Shown: piece after piece, positions 61,875 through 64,000 of the stretch
Layout of the letters: every line of letters starts with the position of its first letter
How positions within the stretch are numbered: position 1 is the stretch's first letter
NCBI GenBank assembly: GCA_947495795.1
Contig: CANMAI010000007.1
Span: 186,001 to 250,000 of the forward strand
Source: an uncultured Paracoccaceae bacterium
GTDB taxonomy: Bacteria; Pseudomonadota; Alphaproteobacteria; Rhodobacterales; Rhodobacteraceae
Direction of reading: 5' to 3'
DNA length: 64,000 nt
Program-made: the position numbers and the translations under genes
Notes under the pieces: generated by a model
Seen by the model: only the letters and a program-made list of their open reading frames with translations
What the model was told of the DNA's origin: nothing
The model's database searches: none

Positions 61875-62408
61875 ATGCGCAGGCTTTTATTGGTATTGGC
61901 TCTGGTGGTGAGCGCATGCGGGCTCAATGGAAATTACAGAGATCAGAGTTTTCAGATGAGGGCTGTGCCGGAACTGGATGCGGCGCGCTACCAGGGCCTT
62001 TGGTATGAAGTTGCGCGGTTTCCCAATACGTTCGAGAAGGATTGCGCAGGAGTGACTGCAGAATACGCCGCTCTGCCCGATGGCCGCCTGGCTGTGCGCA
62101 ACACCTGCCGAAAGGGTGGGCTGGATGGGCCGGTACGGGTCGTCGAAGGCTCTGCGCGGTTTGTTGGAGCCGGTATTTTGAAGGTGCGCTTTTCCGATAT
62201 CATCAGGATCGAGGGGGATTATTGGGTGTTATATGTATCACCCTCCTACGATATTGCTGTGGTGGGCGAGCCAGCAGGTGATTTCGGATGGATCCTTGCG
62301 CGGGAACCTCAGCTTGACCGGGCGCAACTGGAGGTGCCTTTGGCGACCCTGCGGGCGAACGGATACGACACGGCGCGATTGGAGTATGTGGTGCAGGCTC
62401 CGAGATAA
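61875..62408 (+). CDS. Lipocalin lipoprotein (Blc-like)
   Basis: The start at ATG 61875 gives 177 residues with a lipobox (LVLALVVSACG, lipidated Cys15). The mature domain has the lipocalin GxW motif in RYQGLWYEVARFPNTFEKDC and a beta-barrel sequence with VVEGSARFVGAGILKVRF and YWVLYVSPSYDIAVVGEP. Bacterial outer-membrane lipocalins bind lipids or hydrophobic ligands. The frame is open upstream to 61806, but the lipobox fixes the start. Confidence 0.87.
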   Translation: MRRLLLVLALVVSACGLNGNYRDQSFQMRAVPELDAARYQGLWYEVARFPNTFEKDCAGVTAEYAALPDGRLAVRNTCRKGGLDGPVRVVEGSARFVGAGILKVRFSDIIRIEGDYWVLYVSPSYDIAVVGEPAGDFGWILAREPQLDRAQLEVPLATLRANGYDTARLEYVVQAPR

Positions 62409-62420
62409 AGGTTGAAATTA

Positions 62421-62440
62421 AAATGAACGTATGTTCATTT
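62421..62440. promoter_or_regulatory. Palindrome upstream of the ivd operon
   Basis: AAATGAAC-GTAT-GTTCATTT spans 62421-62440, perfect over 8-bp arms. It lies 21 bp before the ivd start and ahead of its AGGAGG site, so it may be an operator for the leucine-degradation genes (TetR-type or LiuR-like control is plausible but unproven). ORF prediction that starts at 62431 would begin inside it. Confidence 0.55.
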
Positions 62441-62460
62441 ACTTGTCAGGAGGACCGCCC

Positions 62461-63624
62461 ATGTTCACGCAATCCATGAATTTTTCTCTTGGCGAGGATG
62501 TCGAGGCGGTACGCGAAATGGTCCATCGTTGGGCGCAGGAGCGTGTGGCCCCGATGGCTGCTGATATCGATACAAACAACATGTTTCCGCATGAGTTGTG
62601 GGCGGAAATGGGAGAGCTTGGGCTGCTTGGCATCACTGTGGCGGAAGCAGATGGCGGCTCTGGCATGGGGTATCTGGCACATACGGTTGCGGTGGAAGAG
62701 ATCGCGCGGGCGAGCGCTTCGGTAAGCCTTTCTTATGGCGCGCATTCCAACCTTTGCGTCAACCAGATTGCATTGAACGGGACCGCGGAGCAGAAGGCTG
62801 CGTATCTGCCGAAGCTGATCTCGGGCCAGCATGTGGGCAGCCTTGCGATGAGTGAGGCGGGGGCTGGCTCGGATGTTGTTTCCATGAGCCTTGCTGCGGA
62901 TAAGCGGAATGACCGCTTTGTGCTGAATGGCTCCAAGTACTGGATAACGAACAGCCCGGATGCGAGTGTGCTGGTTGTCTACGCGAAGACGGATAAATCC
63001 CTGGGATCCAAGGGAATTACGGCGTTTCTTATCGAGAAGGAGATGGCGGGGTTCTCTGTCGGTCCGCATTTTGACAAGCTGGGGATGAGGGGTTCGAACA
63101 CGGCGGAGATCATTTTTGAGGATGTCGAGGTGCCGTTTGAGAATGTGCTTGGTGAGGAAGGCCGGGGCGTTCAGGTGCTGATGTCTGGCCTTGATTACGA
63201 GCGGGTGGTGCTGTCTGGCATCGGGCTCGGGATCATGGCGGCCGTTCTGGATCACATCATGCCTTACATGGTGGAGCGCAAGCAGTTCGGCCAACCCGTT
63301 GGAAACTTTCAGCTTATGCAGGGCAAGATCGCGGATATCTACACGGCGATGAACTCCGCCCGGGCCTATGTGTATGCAGTGGCGGGTGCTTGTGATCGGG
63401 GCCAGGTAACGCGGCAGGATGCGGCGGCCTGTGTGCTCTATGCTTCTGAAAAGGCGATGGAAATGGCGGTGCAGGGGGTGCAGGCCATGGGGGGTGCCGG
63501 ATATATGAGTGACAGCCCTTTGAGCCGGATCATGCGGGACGCCAAGCTGATGGAGATCGGCGCGGGTACGTCTGAGATCCGGCGGATGCTGGTGGGGCGC
63601 GAGTTGATGAAGGGGATGGGATGA
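62461..63624 (+). CDS. ivd: Isovaleryl-CoA dehydrogenase
   Basis: The 387-residue acyl-CoA dehydrogenase starts at ATG 62461 after AGGAGG. It has the CoA/FAD signature LAMSEAGAGSDVVSM near residues 125-139, the SKYWITNSPDASVLVVYAKT region, the catalytic Glu247 in GLDYERVVLSGIGLG, which is where isovaleryl-CoA dehydrogenases carry it, and the C-terminal MEIGAGTSEIRRMLVGREL. It oxidises isovaleryl-CoA in leucine degradation and passes electrons to ETF. The next gene encodes the methylcrotonyl-CoA carboxylase beta subunit. Confidence 0.92.
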   Translation: MFTQSMNFSLGEDVEAVREMVHRWAQERVAPMAADIDTNNMFPHELWAEMGELGLLGITVAEADGGSGMGYLAHTVAVEEIARASASVSLSYGAHSNLCVNQIALNGTAEQKAAYLPKLISGQHVGSLAMSEAGAGSDVVSMSLAADKRNDRFVLNGSKYWITNSPDASVLVVYAKTDKSLGSKGITAFLIEKEMAGFSVGPHFDKLGMRGSNTAEIIFEDVEVPFENVLGEEGRGVQVLMSGLDYERVVLSGIGLGIMAAVLDHIMPYMVERKQFGQPVGNFQLMQGKIADIYTAMNSARAYVYAVAGACDRGQVTRQDAAACVLYASEKAMEMAVQGVQAMGGAGYMSDSPLSRIMRDAKLMEIGAGTSEIRRMLVGRELMKGMG

Positions 63625-63696
63625 TGGACGGACGCTTCTGCCTGCGGCAGGCCGCCCCGCCCACCATCCCTTTGGCGGGACGAAGGTGGGTGCACT

Positions 63697-64000
63697 GTGG
63701 TTAGGGATGCGCATCTGCGAGAGATGCAAGTTGTTGAAACGGCTGCAATTAATGCGGCGTTGGGCGGAGGGGAGCGCGCGCGTGAGCGGCATGTTTCTCG
63801 TGGAAAGATGCTGCCGCGCGACAGGGTCGCAGGGCTGTTGGATCCTGGATCGCCCTTTCTGGAAATCGGCGCCCTGGCGGCACATGGGATGTATGACGGA
63901 GCGGCGCCTTCTGCCGGGGTGGTGGCAGGTATTGGACGTGTACATGGACGGCAGGTGATGGTCGTTTGCAATGATGCGACAGTAAAGGGTGGAACGTATT
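63697..64000 (+). CDS. mccB: Methylcrotonyl-CoA carboxylase carboxyltransferase (beta) subunit (partial)
   Basis: The frame from GTG 63697 runs off the right edge. It encodes [40 protein letters not shown] and [20 protein letters not shown], ending ATVKGG, the N-terminal crotonase-fold carboxyltransferase region of MccB. With a biotin-carrying alpha subunit it carboxylates 3-methylcrotonyl-CoA, the step after isovaleryl-CoA dehydrogenase. The GTG start gives an N-terminus roughly 20 residues shorter than I expect for the family; no in-frame ATG precedes it before a stop at 63622. The 72-bp gap to ivd may therefore hold a damaged 5' end. Confidence 0.85.
   Translation, partial: MVRDAHLREMQVVETAAINAALGGGERARERHVSRGKMLPRDRVAGLLDPGSPFLEIGALAAHGMYDGAAPSAGVVAGIGRVHGRQVMVVCNDATVKGGTY

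Overview
The window looks like chromosomal DNA from an alphaproteobacterium of the Rhodobacteraceae (Roseobacter group). The evidence is a GC-rich codon bias, a short HisG paired with HisZ, a DUF1489 protein, a class II (B12-dependent) ribonucleotide reductase, a xanthine dehydrogenase/BMP-type ABC cluster, TRAP-type binding proteins, MeaB, and isovaleryl-CoA dehydrogenase followed by a methylcrotonyl-CoA carboxylase subunit. No phage, plasmid, rRNA, CRISPR or intact tRNA gene was seen. The assignment rests on gene content and remembered family features only.

Layout. 1-5 kb: a partial SMP-30/gluconolactonase, meaB, an exported DUF3108 protein and helicase hrpB. 5-7.2 kb: two coupled Tat-exported TRAP-type binding proteins with no permease nearby. 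7.4-21.8 kb: glutamate dehydrogenase and accessory genes (pentapeptide-repeat membrane protein with eight near-identical 30-bp repeats, pirin, entericidin-like lipoprotein, sulfotransferase, two aldo/keto reductases, ClbS/DfsB-like protein, enolase-superfamily enzyme, zinc alcohol dehydrogenase, MFS exporter, Lys/Ala-rich helix-hairpin-helix protein). 21.9-35.6 kb: a long minus-strand purine cluster, xdhA - PH-domain membrane protein - xdhB - xdhC - ABC ATPase - two permeases - DUF4240 - potassium channel - exported protein - BMP binding protein. Xanthine dehydrogenase would oxidise hypoxanthine/xanthine, XdhC would mature its molybdenum cofactor, and the ABC system would import purines or nucleosides.

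35.6-46.7 kb: a lipase-like hydrolase, a VOC/TetR divergent pair with two palindromic operators, dnaE, a second lipase-like hydrolase coupled to slyX, flavin reductase, a lower-GC AraC/monooxygenase pair, a SleB-like hydrolase and a beta-hydroxyacid dehydrogenase. 47-51 kb: hisS-hisZ-hisG-panC. 51-56 kb: DUF1801, an unrecognised membrane protein, DUF1489 and class II RNR nrdJ. 56.2-61.8 kb: the rest of the histidine pathway on the minus strand (hisB-hisH, hisA, hisF-hisE), interrupted by small genes (yciI, lysR, DUF2147, DUF302). 61.9-64 kb: a lipocalin lipoprotein and the start of a leucine-degradation operon (ivd, mccB).

Non-coding structure is rich: two copies of a long palindrome placed between genes of one strand; a 42-bp sequence of helically phased TTTGGTA heptamers in two places; a dispersed 26-bp hairpin; at least six termini of a 95-100 bp palindromic-ended element; and a 434-bp palindrome-rich leader before the BMP gene. 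The most unusual coding observations are a PH-domain gene translationally inserted between xdhA and xdhB, a helix-turn-helix-like segment inside the RNR, a probable CTG start codon placed just after a palindromic element, and a truncated PIN-domain gene beside hisE.
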